Shown here: in pieces, positions 11,576 to 23,560 of the stretch | Position numbering within the stretch: the stretch's first letter is position 1 | Layout of the letters: each line of letters opens with the position of its first letter | Assembly (NCBI RefSeq): GCF_027579695.1 | Contig: NC_083574.1 | Location: 43,135,059-43,199,058, forward strand | Origin: Neoarius graeffei | Lineage: Eukaryota > Chordata > Actinopteri > Siluriformes > Ariidae | Direction of reading: 5' to 3' | Length of the DNA: 64,000 bases | Program-made: the position numbers and the translations under genes | Notes under the pieces: model-generated | Databases searched by the model: none | What the model saw: the letters and a program-made list of their open reading frames with translations, nothing else | Told to the model about the DNA's origin: nothing

Positions 11576-11910
11576 TGGCGTGCTGTCCTGTGCTCCAGGA
11601 CAATGCTCCCGTCCATACAGCACAGGTGGCAGTGGCGGAAGCAGCCAAATGTGGATTTGAACTGTTGCCCTGTGCACCTTACTCACCCGACCTGGCACCG
11701 TCTGGCTTCTATCTGTTTCCCAAACTGAAATCCCGTTTGCGTGGTCGCCATTTTCAGAGTGATGAAGTCATCCATGCTGTTCAGGAGGATCTGGAGACTC
11801 AAGATGTGACCTTCCGTGAAGGGATAGCGAAGGCATTGAAGGTAAAGGAGACTATGTTGAAAAATAATGCAAGAAGAATGTTTCTCCTGTGACGTTTTCT
11901 GGGTGAGGCC
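11576..11910 (+). pseudogene. Mariner transposase fragment (C-terminal part)
   Basis: The frame starting near 11590 reads LQDNAPVHTAQVAVAEAAK, then CAPYSPDLAPSGFYLFPKLK, then a typical mariner C-terminus. The second catalytic Asp (DNAPVHT) is kept. The residue 35 positions later, which should be the third Asp of the DD34D triad, is Gly (PSG). Everything before the second Asp is missing and no inverted repeats are seen, so it is a dead remnant. Confidence 0.85.
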
Positions 11911-12029
11911 GAGAACTTTTTGAAGTATCCTTGAAAATGCCATGTAGACTCACTTCATTCACTCAATTCTTACACTTGTGTGGGGGTGGGTCGCTCACAT
12001 GTGGACCCTATTGATCTACATGTCATATT

Positions 12030-12292
12030 AATTGGAGCATAGTTTTACGCCAGATGCCCTTCCTGCCGCAACCATCCCATTTCCAAGCTTGGGAAACAAC
12101 CATTCCCACACTCTCACACTGTAACTTCGAGCAGCCAGTTAACCCAACTGAATGTCTTTGGACTGTGGAGGAAACCCACACAGACACAGGGAGAACATGC
12201 AAACTCCACAGAGAAAGGCCCCTGCAGGCCACGAGGTTCAAACCTGGAACCTTCTTGCTGTGAGACGACAGTGGTAACCACTGCATCACCCA
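12030..12292 (-). mobile_element. Degenerate tRNA-headed SINE
   Basis: The minus-strand head (GTTACCACTGTCGTCTCACAG and GGTTCGAACC-like B box) and the ACATGCAAACTCC segment are recognisable. The 3' part differs from the common family and begins at GCCAGATGCCCTTCCTGCCG. No target-site duplication. Confidence 0.75.
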
Positions 12293-13559
12293 TAAATACC
12301 ATATGGTCAAAGAGTTTTTTAAAAAAATACTGAAAAGATAAAGCAATGCAATCAACATCTATCACCTATTCAACCTTATTTCATAAATATTTTACAGACT
12401 TGCACGCAAAACTTTTACATCAGGTACATGTTTTGTGCATTACTCTATCAGTCTCAGGCCAGTCTAATGAATGCCACATTTTCTGTCTCAGTGTTAAAAA
12501 ACCATTACTCGCCTTCCTTACTCTTACTCCAACCTCCCGTTTTTAATAAAGCAGCTCCACAGCTGGGGTTATCTCAGGGAGTTCTGTTCACTTCAATCTC
12601 CACTCGTATGTGAAGTAAAAGCAGTCCGTTTCAGCCCGGCTCCTTCGTATGCTGCTTTTGAACATTTCCCGTTTGCACACGTCTATCACTCTGTGTTTTC
12701 CTCCAGCGCCACATCTGCTCCTTCTCAAGGCAAATGAAAGAATAACGAGGCAGAGGCGTGTAACTCTGGCCAGAGCCAAGCTGATGGGATGCTTTCAACT
12801 CCCTTTCCTCACAATACACAACAGGTGAGGCTAAGGGACCGAGGATTATTTCAGTTTGGAATTAAGCCCACTAATTGCGAACCTAAATATATCATAGTCG
12901 AAAACAATTGATGGAAAATAGCACGTTGCCAAGCATGCACATGGAAATTGGAAAAACATGCTGTACGCATGAGTGACACTGGCGGAAGACACTAAAGCGG
13001 GGTTTATCTCACGGATACAAGCCTGCTGTTGTGGGAAGTGTACGAGACCTGTAATCCTCGACAGGTGGTCATGATGTTCTATTAAAACTTCTTGAGGCAA
13101 GTAGATTTGTATCGTCATCCCATCCATAAATAAGCATACACGGGGATGAAATACGGTGCCTTCAGGATCGCATCAGTACATATACGCGCTACATGAAATG
13201 TATGTACAATTCAAGAACTAGCACATCAGAACACAATAAATACACATGCCAGAATGCCATAACTACACAAAACAACAGGATCAATCAGGAAGCATAAAGA
13301 TGCATGAAACAGGCGAAGCAAACTGACTGAGAAAATCCCATGACACTGGAAGCTATTGTAACCAGCAACATATGAGGGTGTAACAGTATACAGCAGGGAA
13401 CAATAGGCCTAAAGGAGCCTTTTAACTGGAAAATAAATGCATTTCACCTCTTCTCAGTAGAAAAGATAATTTAATAGAAAATTAAAAAAATATTTAATAG
13501 ACGATAAAATAATTTAATATAAAAATCAAAGCTTTTGTAAATGGTGGGTTGTGATCTCC
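12293..13559. other. No gene recognised
   Basis: No exon, RNA gene or clear repeat stands out. Short ORFs on both strands have no recognisable protein character. Confidence 0.4.

Positions 13560-13624
<65 letters not shown>
13560..13624. repeat. Compound tetranucleotide microsatellite (GACA)n(GATA)n
   Basis: About eight GACA units run directly into about nine GATA units. It lies just outside the left end of the next element. Confidence 0.95.
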
Positions 13625-13625
<1 letters not shown>

Positions 13626-13668
13626 AAGGCCCCATCGCGTACCCCTGAGGGTCTCCGGATGTGACTTT

Positions 13669-14010
13669 GGGTGTTTTCACACTTGGTCCCTTTCAGCCAT
13701 CTAACCGAACTCAGATCGATGACTCAGCATTTTTTGCGCATATGTGAACACTCCAACCGTACCCAGACCCCTCAGTTCGGTTCGCTAAAAATCAACGGTA
13801 CGGTTCGCCTAATCTGCGCATTGTGAACAAAAAGCGCACCGGGTTCACTTCGCCTTTTTCACTGTAGTTTAACCTTCTTCGTTTGCCGTAGTTGGTCACG
13901 TGACTGTAGCAGGGAAACTCAACTTCCTTTTGGAACTTACCACAGCCGCTTTACAGTTCTCTGAACTTACTGACTGATGAGTCGGCCACAATAATATAAC
14001 TATATTATAA

Positions 14011-14071
<61 letters not shown>

Positions 14072-14077
14072 TAAATT

Positions 14078-14142
<65 letters not shown>

Positions 14143-14469
14143 TAAATTTATTTTCCTTAATCCGCACTATTTTGATCAAAGAATACAGCAGGGCAAGCAT
14201 GGCAGCAGACATTTTGATTCAAGAGAAAATTACCCAGAATTCCGTGCACTGGGGGTCTGAAGGCTCTAGAGGACCTGGAGTGAACAGAAAGAGGACTGAG
14301 GCCCCATCAAAGCTTAACTGGACCAGAAAGAGAACCCAGTCCTCTTTGTAATAAATTCACAGTGTGAACACAAAAAGAACTGAGTTCTTTTTCTGTTGGT
14401 CCACTTTTTGGTCCACTTAAAGAGGACTGAGTCTGGTTCCTTTAAAGGGGACCAGGTGTGAAAACACCC
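13669..14469. mobile_element. Harbinger-like MITE with internal (AT)n
   Basis: GGGTGTTTTCACACTTGGTC at the left is matched by the complement of GGGTGTTTTCACACCTGGTC at the right, with TTT on both sides (13666..13668 and 14470..14472). The two (AT)n runs at about 14008..14060 and 14083..14132 are internal expansions. The 70-codon ORF over them is a translation of the dinucleotide repeat. Its ends are reminiscent of, but not the same as, those at 1760..2519. Confidence 0.7.
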
Positions 14470-14553
14470 TTTGAGAACCACTGGCATCTTGTGTATATTT
14501 ATTGGTCAGTAAAGTCAGATGATATTAGGATTCCAAACAAACATATACTATAG

Positions 14554-14735
14554 GCATGGTGGTATAGTGGTTAGCACTGTCGCCTCACAGCAAGAAGTTT
14601 CTGGGTTTGAACCCCATGGCTGATGGGGGCCTTTTTGTATGGAGTTTGCATGTTCTCCCTGTGTCTGTGTGGGTTTCCTGTGAATGCTCTGGTTTCCCCC
14701 ACAGTCCAAAGACATGCAGGTTATGTAAAATACCC
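14554..14735 (+). mobile_element. tRNA-headed SINE, 3'-truncated
   Basis: The head and central part up to CCAAAGACATGCAGGTTA are present. The sequence then diverges, about 30 bp before the THAP element begins. Confidence 0.85.
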
Positions 14736-14861
14736 AGCCACTGGGGTTGCACAAGACAGTGAATCGCTGGGTTTCACGTGACGTCACATCCGCCTCATTA
14801 GTTATTCAAAGCTCAGTTGACAAAGCGTTTGTACGGCGAAGGTACATTGCTCACATGAAAA

Positions 14862-15078
14862 ATGCCTTACGCTTGCGTTGTTTTAGGTTGTTTGAATCGA
14901 TCAAACCTTGAAACTGATAAAAGATTCTTCAGAGTTCCCCGTGAACTAATAAAAAAGGGTGAACGAACACAGGATTTCACAAAAAGATGTCGAGAAAGGT
15001 GGCTTTTGAACGTCTCATTGAAATCAAAGGGAGCCGAGTCGAAGCGTGCTCGAGTTTGCAGTGATCACTTGGTGAAAG
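14862..15078 (+). pseudogene. THAP zinc-finger exon 1 of a transposase
   Basis: The exon begins MPYACVVLGCLNR and ends with RARVCSDHLVKG, then AAAG|GTTTGT as a plausible splice donor. The C-x4-C, conserved RFF(R)VP, Trp (ERWLLNV) and final C-x2-H positions make a THAP (C2CH) DNA-binding domain. In these transposons this domain binds the element's ends. The following exon is lost or displaced by the inserted MITE, so the gene is not complete. A domesticated host THAP gene is less likely because of the flanking inverted repeats. Confidence 0.78.
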
Positions 15079-15189
15079 GTTTGTATCTCCCTCTCAGCTA
15101 TGGCCTTCATGTTTTCCAAGGACTTTTCTTGCTGTGTCATTATTTTACGGTACTTTATCTAGTCACGAAGCGCTAAAGTCCCCAGCTGT

Positions 15190-15873
15190 TTCTTTTGCCG
15201 CTTTTCCACTACCAACGCGGCTGAGTCGGGCTGAGCCGTGCCGTGCTGAGTCGGGCTGAGTCGAGCTGAGTGGGGCTGTTGGAGTTGCATTTCGACTACA
15301 ACCGCGCTGAACCGTGCTGGCTGGAAGTGGGTGGACACATTGGGTGGAGTTAGCGAAAGTGGGTGGACGTCACGTGGTGTTGTTAGGCGGCGCAAACAGT
15401 GACATCAGTGACCTTTTAAGCGGTAGTCTCACGACCCGGATAGTAAACAATAAACATGGAGGACATGGAGTCGTTAGTGTTGCTGGTCTTGGTGCTGTGG
15501 CTTGTTGTCACCGACAACGCCAACAGATACTGGCAAGAGCGTGTAGATGAGGCGAGGCGCATAAGGCTTCAGAAATTCTCGTAATTCTTCTTCTTCTGGG
15601 TTGACGGTGTTTACAGATCCCAGCGTGCTCGCGGGGCGTGTGTGGGCATGTGAGGACACTCCTCCTCACCAATCAGTGCACAGGGGAGTGTCTCCTCACG
15701 CCCCTAGCCCCACTCGGCTCGGTTTGGCTCACTTCAGCCCTACTCCAAAACCGTGCGAGTTTTGGGTGCTGAGTAGGGCTGAAGCGAGCTGAGTTGTGCT
15801 GCTCTGAGGTAGTCGAAACGCGAGCCGTGTCGGGCTGAAGTGAGCTGAAAAAGGGTAGTGGAAAAGGGCCATT
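15190..15873. mobile_element. MITE, copy 1 (GCTGAGTCGGGCTGAG family)
   Basis: The ends are TGCCGCTTTTCCACTACC and the complement of TGGCCCTTTTCCACTACCC. Subterminal regions repeat GAGTCGGGCTGAG and its variants many times on both sides. A highly similar copy lies at 55848..56540. The TIR style suggests a Harbinger-like family; the target-site duplication is not resolved. Confidence 0.8.
15456..15584 (+). other. 42-codon ORF shared by both MITE copies
   Basis: The frame begins MEDMESLVLLVLVLWLVV and continues TDNANRYWQERVDEARRIRL before QKFS and stop. It has a hydrophobic stretch followed by a basic region. The copy at 56097..56225 has the same length and start and three amino-acid differences (T/A, N/D, V/I). 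It may be a leftover first exon of the parent transposon's ORF. Longer ORFs in other frames of this MITE lack any recognisable features. Confidence 0.45.
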
Positions 15874-16123
15874 AGTTTACTCCTCACAAAGTCCGTATGC
15901 ATGAAGGTCACGACAAAATTCTTCCCCAGCCGTACAGTTACAATGCGCCGTGATCACTTCTCCGTCTTGTTTAACTAAGCTCCAGGTCTTTAAAGGGTTT
16001 TCTGATGATCTTTGTGAATGATTTACCTGAGAGATAAGAGCCAACACGAGTGAGAATCAAGCGAACTGTTGTTTGTTTACACTTCAACTTGCAGCACTTC
16101 GTTGTAAAGACGTGAACGAAAAG

Positions 16124-16468
16124 CTAAAAAAAAATACTTACACGGGCAAAAACAATACAGGATTCATTCGGCAGCGACTTGATAGCGAGGTCCTTTACCC
16201 AGCCACATACAAAAAAGTTGTAAGCCTCCATACTCTTCCACGCTTTCATCTGCTTTGCGGTGTAGAAGGACGTCTGCAACACCAGATAGTTCGAGATGTC
16301 GGGGAACTCGACTGAAGGGTAGTTTTCGAGATCGTATGACAAATCCTTCTTTCCCAGACTGGAGGGGTCGATTCCATTGCACACAGCAATCTTCTGAATA
16401 TATCTAAAGCCAGCAGTGGCTTCTAGATTACGAGCGTACTCTGATAAGTTATCGCTAGTTGTTTGCAC
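16124..16468 (-). pseudogene. Fragment of the second protein of the THAP element (YqaJ/SWIM-type, tentative)
   Basis: The frame carries YIQKIAVCNGIDPSSLGKKD, then YPSVEFPDISNYLVLQTSFY, then KSMEAYNFFVCGWVKDLAIK. This pattern recurs in large uncharacterised teleost proteins that combine a SWIM zinc finger with a YqaJ nuclease domain, as I remember them. Here only an N-terminal piece remains, ending at 16124. The ORF at 57402..57656 in the other THAP element shares the upstream segment (FREKVEICGFDSNMLKPSD), supporting one family. Confidence 0.55.
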
Positions 16469-16545
16469 TACAGCAGCCGTTTAGACCACCAGCTATTTCA
16501 CTTCCGGTAAAACCGCTAAGAAAAGTCACGTGACTGAAACCCAGC

Positions 16546-17560
16546 AATACTTAGTGCTGATCCCAAGCCGGGATAGACTGAAGGCCCAGCGTAAGATTAG
16601 CGTGACCTTAAACTGGTTATTAACCTTCTGAAAATAAATAGGCAGAAATAAATCTGCTGCTTATTTCAGTCAAAGAGCTCTGTTTAACAACTGGTGCATC
16701 TTGTGTTGCCTTAAAATTCACATACATCTCAATAAACAGCATGCTTTATACGTTCTCCCCCATATCACCATTCCAACGAATCCTTCCTTTGTGACACCAA
16801 GGCATCAGGACACAATCTGGACCATCCCGGCTCTTTTTACTTCCATGTGGATTATTTCTAGCATGGCCACTGCTGTGAATGTGATTATAGGTAGAAGCTA
16901 AAGCAGCAGGACTACAATTACCTCTGAGCCGGACACTTACTGTAATACCGAACGAGCATGGTGTTACGCAGCAACACACAAATCGGCAAGTGGAGGATCT
17001 AAATCAATTACGCTTTATTCATGGCAGCACATTCTGTAGGTCAGAAAACGATAACGCAAAGACCTACTTGTGCTGCTTCTCTCATAAATCTGCATGCCAC
17101 AATGCATTCCACCGCAGCTCAAACACACACCGAATGAAAATAAATCGAGGTTTGACCAGGTAAAGTCTATTTATCCATAGCTTTAATTGCTGCTTTAATT
17201 GCTGGTTGAATTAGGAGTTCTTATCGCACCACCACCTTGTTTCTCAAGCAGTCTCCACACCGATCGTTAATCGAGACATGGTGTCTTTCTCAGTGTGTTG
17301 TAGCTGTTTTCAAAGCGGGGTCCGTGTTGCTGAGATGGAAATCACAACCCTTTATTATCATCACGGTTATTATATTTATTCCTATAGGTGTAACGATCCA
17401 GTGATTCAGATCAATCCATCAATTGAGATGAGTAGATGCAACTATAATAAATCGATAAAAACAACAGCCGAGTAAAAAAGTATTCGTATTTTAAAATACG
17501 CTAGTGAGGTGATCTGACCTCCATAACTTTGATAATCAAAATTAAAATAATCCTTCTCTA
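16546..17560. other. No gene recognised
   Basis: AT-rich, apparently unique sequence. Nothing beyond short non-descript ORFs is visible. Confidence 0.4.
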
Positions 17561-17563
17561 CTA

Positions 17564-17813
17564 CACTGTTAGAAATAGGGGGACAGTAGGAGTCCATTTC
17601 TGTCCCCCAAGGTACAATCTACACTAATGTACACTCAAGGGCTCATTATTGGACCTCAAGGTAACTGTGTGTACCTTTTTACGGTCAAAAAGGTACATGC
17701 ATGTTCCCAAACAATATATAAAGGGTACAAATAAGCACTTTAGAAAGTACTGCCCCAGGGACAAGCCGTTGTACACCTAAAGGGACAATAATCTACTTTA
17801 TTTTCTGAGAGTG
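17564..17813. mobile_element. Short Tc1/mariner-type MITE
   Basis: CACTGTTAGAAA at the left and TTTCTGAGAGTG at the right form imperfect inverted ends, with TA on each side (17562..17563 and 17814..17815). The interior is rich in GGTAC/GTACC motifs. An end-truncated copy lies at 21227..21446. Confidence 0.65.
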
Positions 17814-17913
17814 TAGGCATATAGGCATTTGACAATTTACCCAGTTCATGATTTGATTCATCATACTATATTTGGTACACAATTCAATTTTCCCATGCTA
17901 TTTTTGGAAAACA

Positions 17914-18641
17914 GGCAGCACGGTGGTGTAGTGGTTAGCGCTGTCGCCTCACGGCAAGAAGGTCTGGGTTCGAGCCCCGTGGCCGGCGAGGGCCTTTCTG
18001 TGCGGAGTTTGCATGTTCTCCCCGTGTCCGCGTGGGTTTCCTCCGGGTGCTCCGGTTTCCCCCACAGTCCAAAGACATGCAGGTTAGGCTAACTGATGAC
18101 TCTAAATTGACCGTAGGTGTGAATGTGAGTGTGAATGGTTGTCTGTGTCTATGTGTCAGCCCTGTGATGACCTGGCGACTTGTCCAGGGTGTACCCCGCC
18201 TTTCGCCCGTAGTCAGCTGGGATAGGCTCCAGCTTGCCTGCGACCCTGTCAAAAAGTCAAAGTCCTTCCCACGCCTTACAGTACCTGGTATTCCTGGGCA
18301 GTCTCCCACTCAAGTACTAACCAGGCTCAACTCTGATGGTGGCGCATCGGGTGGCACTGATCTCCGTTTCCGTAGCCCTCGGCCTCTCACCTATTACATA
18401 GCTAGGGTTACAGTGGGGGGCTAGTCCTCTGGTAACCACGAGAGTTTAACTCCCCATGCACATCTGTATTGCAGCGTGCCTTGCCAGATGGTAGTAGGTA
18501 CCATTTTTATGATGGTCTTTGGTATGACCGGACCGTGAATAGAACTCACGATCTCCTGATCGAGAGGCGGACACGCTACCACTAGGCCACTAGTCGGTCT
18601 GCGACCCTGTAGAACAGGATAAAGTGGCTAGAGATGATGAG
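17914..18641 (+). mobile_element. tRNA-headed SINE interrupted by another SINE
   Basis: The SINE is full length, with a 14-bp duplication ATTTTTGGAAAACA on both sides (17900..17913 and 18642..18655). Its sequence is split at CTGCGACCCTGT by the insertion 18250..18598, which duplicated those 12 bases (18238..18249 and 18599..18610). The order of events is therefore clear. Confidence 0.93.
18250..18598 (-). mobile_element. Composite SINE: tRNA-like head plus 5S rRNA-like 3' part
   Basis: On the minus strand it begins with a tRNA-like promoter head. The A box TGGCCTAGTGG fits TRGYNNARNGG, and a weak B box, GAGTTCTATTCAC, follows. After about 200 bases of unrelated body comes a segment matching the 3' half of vertebrate 5S rRNA in the same orientation: GCCTGGTTAGTACTTGAGTG, GGAGACTGCC, GGAATACCAGGTACTGTAAG. 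The tail is a short GACTTT repeat. The 12-bp duplication shows it moved as a single unit. Confidence 0.85.
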
Positions 18642-18874
18642 ATTTTTGGAAAACAAATTGCATTACAAAAATATATATATTTTCTTATTCTTTATGAACT
18701 GAAATATTACATTTTGTTAAATTAAAACAAAAGTTTCATTTTCTTAATAACCAGCAATAATTTTTTATTCACATTTGTAAAGGTTGGCGTAAAATACAAG
18801 TTAAATATTAGCCTATTAACTTATGCATTGTATTAAAAAAGAAAAAAGTTAATAACAAATAGGCCTTTTCTTAA

Positions 18875-19547
18875 AGGAGAACTGAAGGCAAATTTATTAT
18901 CAAAATTCTATTTCTCATTTTATTAAATATCGGAATGCATTTTTGATGGCTATTTTGTCGCTGCTATAGCAAGTTATGAGTGTTTGAAATATGCTCTGTA
19001 ATACATCAGTCCATATGTCAAAGCAATGGCCGTAAACGAGATTCTCTGAGACCTGTGCGAGACATCGTAGGACGGAAGGAAAACATACTGCGGAAATCAA
19101 AGTGACCGACATCTGCCAGCGTTGTCAAAAGACGCGCGCGCCCTCTTTCGAATGCTGATGTAATCAAGCTGGAGGTTTTTTTTGTTTTGATAGCAATCAG
19201 GAAAGTTTGAAAAAAGTAGGCAGTAATCGTCATTTAAACTCGTTTTTGTGCAATATTTCATTTGGAAAACAGTTTTCAAAATGGCGGCGCTGACACCTGG
19301 CTGACACTTCACATTTTGAAGTCTCGCACAAGTCTCGTGAAGATCGCGCGGATAAGCGACGCCTGCCGTGGACCAAACGAACTGCATTCAACATGGCTAA
19401 AAACCGAATAGGCCAATAAGTATAATATTTAATTGCAAATTAGTTGCCAATACGATTCACGATATAAGGTTACTAAAACCGAAAACGTCACTGAATAACA
19501 CGTTAATTAAGAAATAAAGCAAGTTTAAAAATGACTTCAGTTCCCCT
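18875..19547. mobile_element. Kolobok-like MITE with TTAA duplication
   Basis: AGGAGAACTGAAGGCA at the left pairs with the complement of AGGGGAACTGAAGTCA at the right. TTAA is at 18871..18874 and 19548..19551. The interior, including a CGCGCGC-containing patch near 19130..19141, has no intact transposase. TTAA targets fit Kolobok or piggyBac; the AGGG-type end favours Kolobok. Confidence 0.72.
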
Positions 19548-19551
19548 TTAA

Positions 19552-21226
19552 TAAACTTCCATTTGCTTCTCTTTTTTTTTGGCTTTCAGCAGTCTGTAAA
19601 AAGAGGGCTCTGATTTCTTGTTAAATCTCTCTGTACAGTCAATCGCGCAGCAGCTCTTTCCCATATTAGAGCTTGCGTGCGCGTGTTTTTTTGCGACATT
19701 AGAGCTGTGTTACTTCTGCTTATGGTGAAGTCATGTGCATTCCTGCTATTGTAGGTCATTGTGCCGTCTTCTGTCTAAACAACACAACTACAGCCAGGAA
19801 AATCAAAGTGATTACACAGCCTGATAATAATCATGAATCAGTTTTTTGTTTCATCAATTTGAATCGTTATAAATGGTATGGCGATTTATCATCGCACACT
19901 AGATCATTACATGCCTATTCTCTACTACGTCAACAACATTCACAAATTAAATTAACAGGAAGTCATATGCAAAATCAGATGCTACTAAATCAAACTATTT
20001 CATCAAATAACAAATCATTGTTTTATGAATCAAAGTTACATTGTAAAATTTGGAAGCCTAACGTGTCACCCAGATTTCACCAACTGGTCCCTCAGATCGA
20101 ATGGATTTAATTTAAACGGTGGGAGGAAAACAAAAACTTTAGTAATAATTAAGGTTAACTTGACCCCGATGTGTTCTGTTGAAAATTTCAAGAATAATAA
20201 TTTTTTAAAAAACTCTATGGCTCAAAATAAATAGCAGAAATATGATTGTGTGTATAAATACGGAGCCTAAATATTTGGATAAAGGATTATGTTCGGATGG
20301 GTGTGTGAGAAAAGTTGCGGCAAAAAAGGTTCTGAAGCCACGGTGTGATTATGAAAGCAGGTACATGACATATACGCACATGGAAGCAGATCACAGGTCA
20401 TATCAGGGTGAAGTTCAAGTAGTAGAACATTAATTTGAATATCTTATTAGCATTATTATTTATGGATTCACTTGACGGCATTTGCAATATTTTGTCCAGG
20501 CTTCACGCACCATAGTTTACTGTCTAATACAGTGTTCAGTCTTCTGCATTAAGAGACTTGTGTGAAGCTCTTCCACATCCCACATGTTTCTGATGCCAGG
20601 AGAGCCGGAATAAACTCGAGCTACAGGTCATGATCTCTCGTTCATGCAACACTGGCACAAGCATCGGAAAATCCGTAATGAGAAAATATGTAAATTGCTG
20701 AACGAGTCTCAGTGCTGTACATGAAACCACTTTACCGTGGATGAGCAACATGTTGAGATGTGATGTAAACAGGTATTTTTAGAGGTGCACATATATAATC
20801 GGCATGTGCATTTGTTTTAGATCAGGAGAGAGAAAAAAAAAAATCACTGAAATATTTTTAAGACTTGGCTGATGCTCTGCATTTCAACTGATCCGGACAA
20901 ATTAAATCCAATCCGATTCGATCCGATCCAAAAGCTCAAATTACGCGCCACAGCTTACAATATAAACACACTGCGAGTAGATGAGAGTAATACAGACGAG
21001 ATTTATAGTGATCGTTATGTCAAATCATAGCAAAATGATCGATTTCATGAAGGCTGGGTGGGTTTTGTAATCCATCATGTGCTGATGCATTAACAAGAAC
21101 ATGGATAAATACATACATAATGCCAGATCCACCATAGCCTTGAGATAAATGTCGATTCATACTGCTGTATATATGTACATCCTAGGTTCTGTTTATATAT
21201 CTGTATATACTGTTTATTGTATATGG
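19552..21226. other. No gene recognised; two unexplained ORFs
   Basis: ORFs of 125 codons (19733..20110) and 69 codons (20025..20234) on the plus strand have no recognisable motif and AT-driven codon use. Nothing else stands out. Confidence 0.4.
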
Positions 21227-21446
21227 TCAGAAATAGGGGTACAGTAGGAGTCTATTTCTGTCTCCCCAGGTACAATCTACACTAATATACCTCTTAGGGC
21301 TCATTATTGGACCTCAAGGTAATTATGTGGCCAAAAAGGTCCATAGATGTTCCTAAGCGGTATATAAAGGGGACAAATAAATACCTTAGAGGGTACCGCC
21401 CCAGTCACAAGCCATTGTACCCATAAATGGTATATAACAATATACT
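21227..21446. mobile_element. End-truncated copy of the MITE at 17564..17813
   Basis: It shares AGAAATAGGGGTACAGTAGG, then ACAATCTACACTAAT and GGGCTCATTATTGGACCTC with the other copy, in the same orientation. The CACTG termini are missing. It lies in an AT-rich, microsatellite-like surround. Confidence 0.75.
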
Positions 21447-21625
21447 TTATTTGCTGTATAAAGGTTACAATGTACATATACAGTATCATACATATACATA
21501 TCTTATATATACACATTATTCTCACAGACAATATTTTTTTTGTATTATAACAGCATAATTTACCTTTCATAACTGTTATCTAGTCAACAGCTACCGCACA
21601 TATTCACCGCCCATAGTCTTGTCGT

Positions 21626-21997
21626 TACCTCCGTCAAGTTTGTTGGAGGACATTAATGTTCTCGCCTCTGTTTGTTTCTAACGTAATTCAAAAAGTTATG
21701 TTTGGGGGAAAAATTCTGATTAAATTTTTAAGAAAGGTGACCCATGGACCAAGGAACGATAGATTAGATTTCGATGCAAATCTTGACATGTATTTTGATC
21801 CAGGATCCAGATATGTATGCAAAGCCGGGATCTTTCTTTCTTTTTTTTTTGTCTGTTCCCAAAATAGCTCAAAAAGTAGTGAACAGATTTTGATGACATT
21901 TTGAGGAAAGGTGGGCCAAGGAACAATTGATTAGATTTTGATACCGATTTGAATATGTGGCTTGGCGGAGGTATGCACTCTATGAAGTGCCCTTGTA
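21626..21997 (+). repeat. Dispersed repeat (CTCCGTCAAG ... TTGGCGGAGG)
   Basis: It starts at TTACCTCCGTCAAG and ends at GGCTTGGCGGAGGTATGCAC, with the internal AAAAAGTTATG and ATTTTGATGACATTTTGAGG motifs typical of a very common fish and invertebrate repeat. Class not assigned. The array begins shortly downstream. Confidence 0.6.
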
Positions 21998-22036
21998 CTG
22001 TAGTTTGTTTGTTTGTTTACTGACTGTAGATATTTC

Positions 22037-22042
<6 letters not shown>

Positions 22043-22083
<41 letters not shown>

Positions 22084-22337
22084 CGTGCATGTGTAATTTG
22101 TCCAAATGGTACTATTTGCACTTCTGGTAGATGTTTAACTGCATTTCACTGGTTGCTGAGTGGGCTACCTGTACTGTGCACTGATAATAAAGTTCTATCT
22201 ATGCACGGAATAATGATGTAATAATATCATTCTGAGAAACAGAAGTCTAACGCTGAGGTGTGTTCACTGACTGAGTTTAGCACTACAAGACGAGAGGGTG
22301 AGTCGGAGGTTCATGGATCCAGCTATACATTCATTCA

Positions 22338-22395
<58 letters not shown>

Positions 22396-22491
22396 TTGCC
22401 CAGTTGGTACTATTTGCACTTCTGGTAGATGTTTAACTGCATTTCACTGGTTGCTGAGTGGGTTACCTGCACTGTGCACTGATGATAAAGT

Positions 22492-22532
<41 letters not shown>

Positions 22533-22925
22533 GCACGGAATAATGACATAATAATATCATTCTGAGAAACAGAAGTCTAACGCTGAGGTGTGTTCACTGA
22601 CTGAGTTTAGCACTACAAGACGAGAGGGTGAGTCGGAGGTTCATGGATCCAGCTATACATTCATTCAAGAGTGTGTGTGTGTAATTTGCCCAATTGGTAC
22701 TATTTGCACTTCTGGTAGATGTTTAACTGCATTTCACTGGTTGCTGAGTGGGCTACCTGTACTGTGCACTGATAATAAAGTTCTATCTATGCACGGAATA
22801 ATGACGTAATAATATCATTCCGAGAAACAGAAGTCTAACGCTGAGGTGTGTTCACTGACTGAGTTTAGCACTACAAGACGAGAGGGTGAGTCGGAGGTTC
22901 ATGGATCCAGCTATACATTCATTCA

Positions 22926-22976
<51 letters not shown>

Positions 22977-23073
22977 TTTGCCCAATTGGTACTATTTGCA
23001 CTTCTGGTAGATGTTTAACTGCATTTCACTGGTTGCTGAGTGGGCTACCTGTACTGTGCACTGATAATAAAGT

Positions 23074-23130
<57 letters not shown>

Positions 23131-23528
23131 GCATGGAATAATGACGTAATAATATTCTGAGAAATGGAAGTCTAATGCTGAGGTGTGTTCACTGACTGAG
23201 TTTAGCACTACAAGACGAGAGGGTGAGTCGGAGGTTCATGGATCCAGCTATACATTCATTCAAGAGTGTGTGTGTGTGTGTGTGTGATTTGCCCAATTGG
23301 TACTATTTGCACTTCTGGTAGATGTTTAACTGCATTTCACTGGTTGCTGAGTGGGCTACCTGTACTGTGCACTGATAATAAAGTTCTATCTATGCACAGA
23401 ATAATGACGTAATAATATCATTCCGAGAAACGGAAGTCTAACGCTGAGGTGTGTTCACTGACTGAGTTTAGCACTACAAGACGAGAGGGTGAGTCGGAGG
23501 TTCATGGATCCAGCTATACATTCATTCA

Positions 23529-23560
<32 letters not shown>

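Larger units (their letters stand above)
14766..16545. mobile_element. THAP-encoding DNA transposon (ISL2EU-like), internally deleted
   Basis: The ends are GCTGGGTTTCA followed by CGTGACGTCAC on the left, and the complement of GCTGGGTTTCAGTCACGTGAC on the right. A THAP exon reads inward from the left end and a second protein fragment reads inward on the minus strand from the right end. That convergent two-protein layout matches what I recall of ISL2EU elements (transposase plus YqaJ-type nuclease). A 0.68-kb MITE interrupts it. An AT duplication one base outside each end is possible but not certain. Confidence 0.65.

Noticed and set aside
14000..14212. 70-codon Ile/Tyr-repeat ORF
   Set aside because: Translation of the (AT)n microsatellite inside the MITE.
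18262..18340. A genuine 5S rRNA gene
   Set aside because: Only the 3' half is well matched, it lies inside a SINE-like insertion with a target-site duplication, and there is no proper 5S 5' half.
19733..20110. 125-codon plus-strand ORF as a possible gene
   Set aside because: AT-driven codon use, no recognisable motif, and no neighbouring exons.
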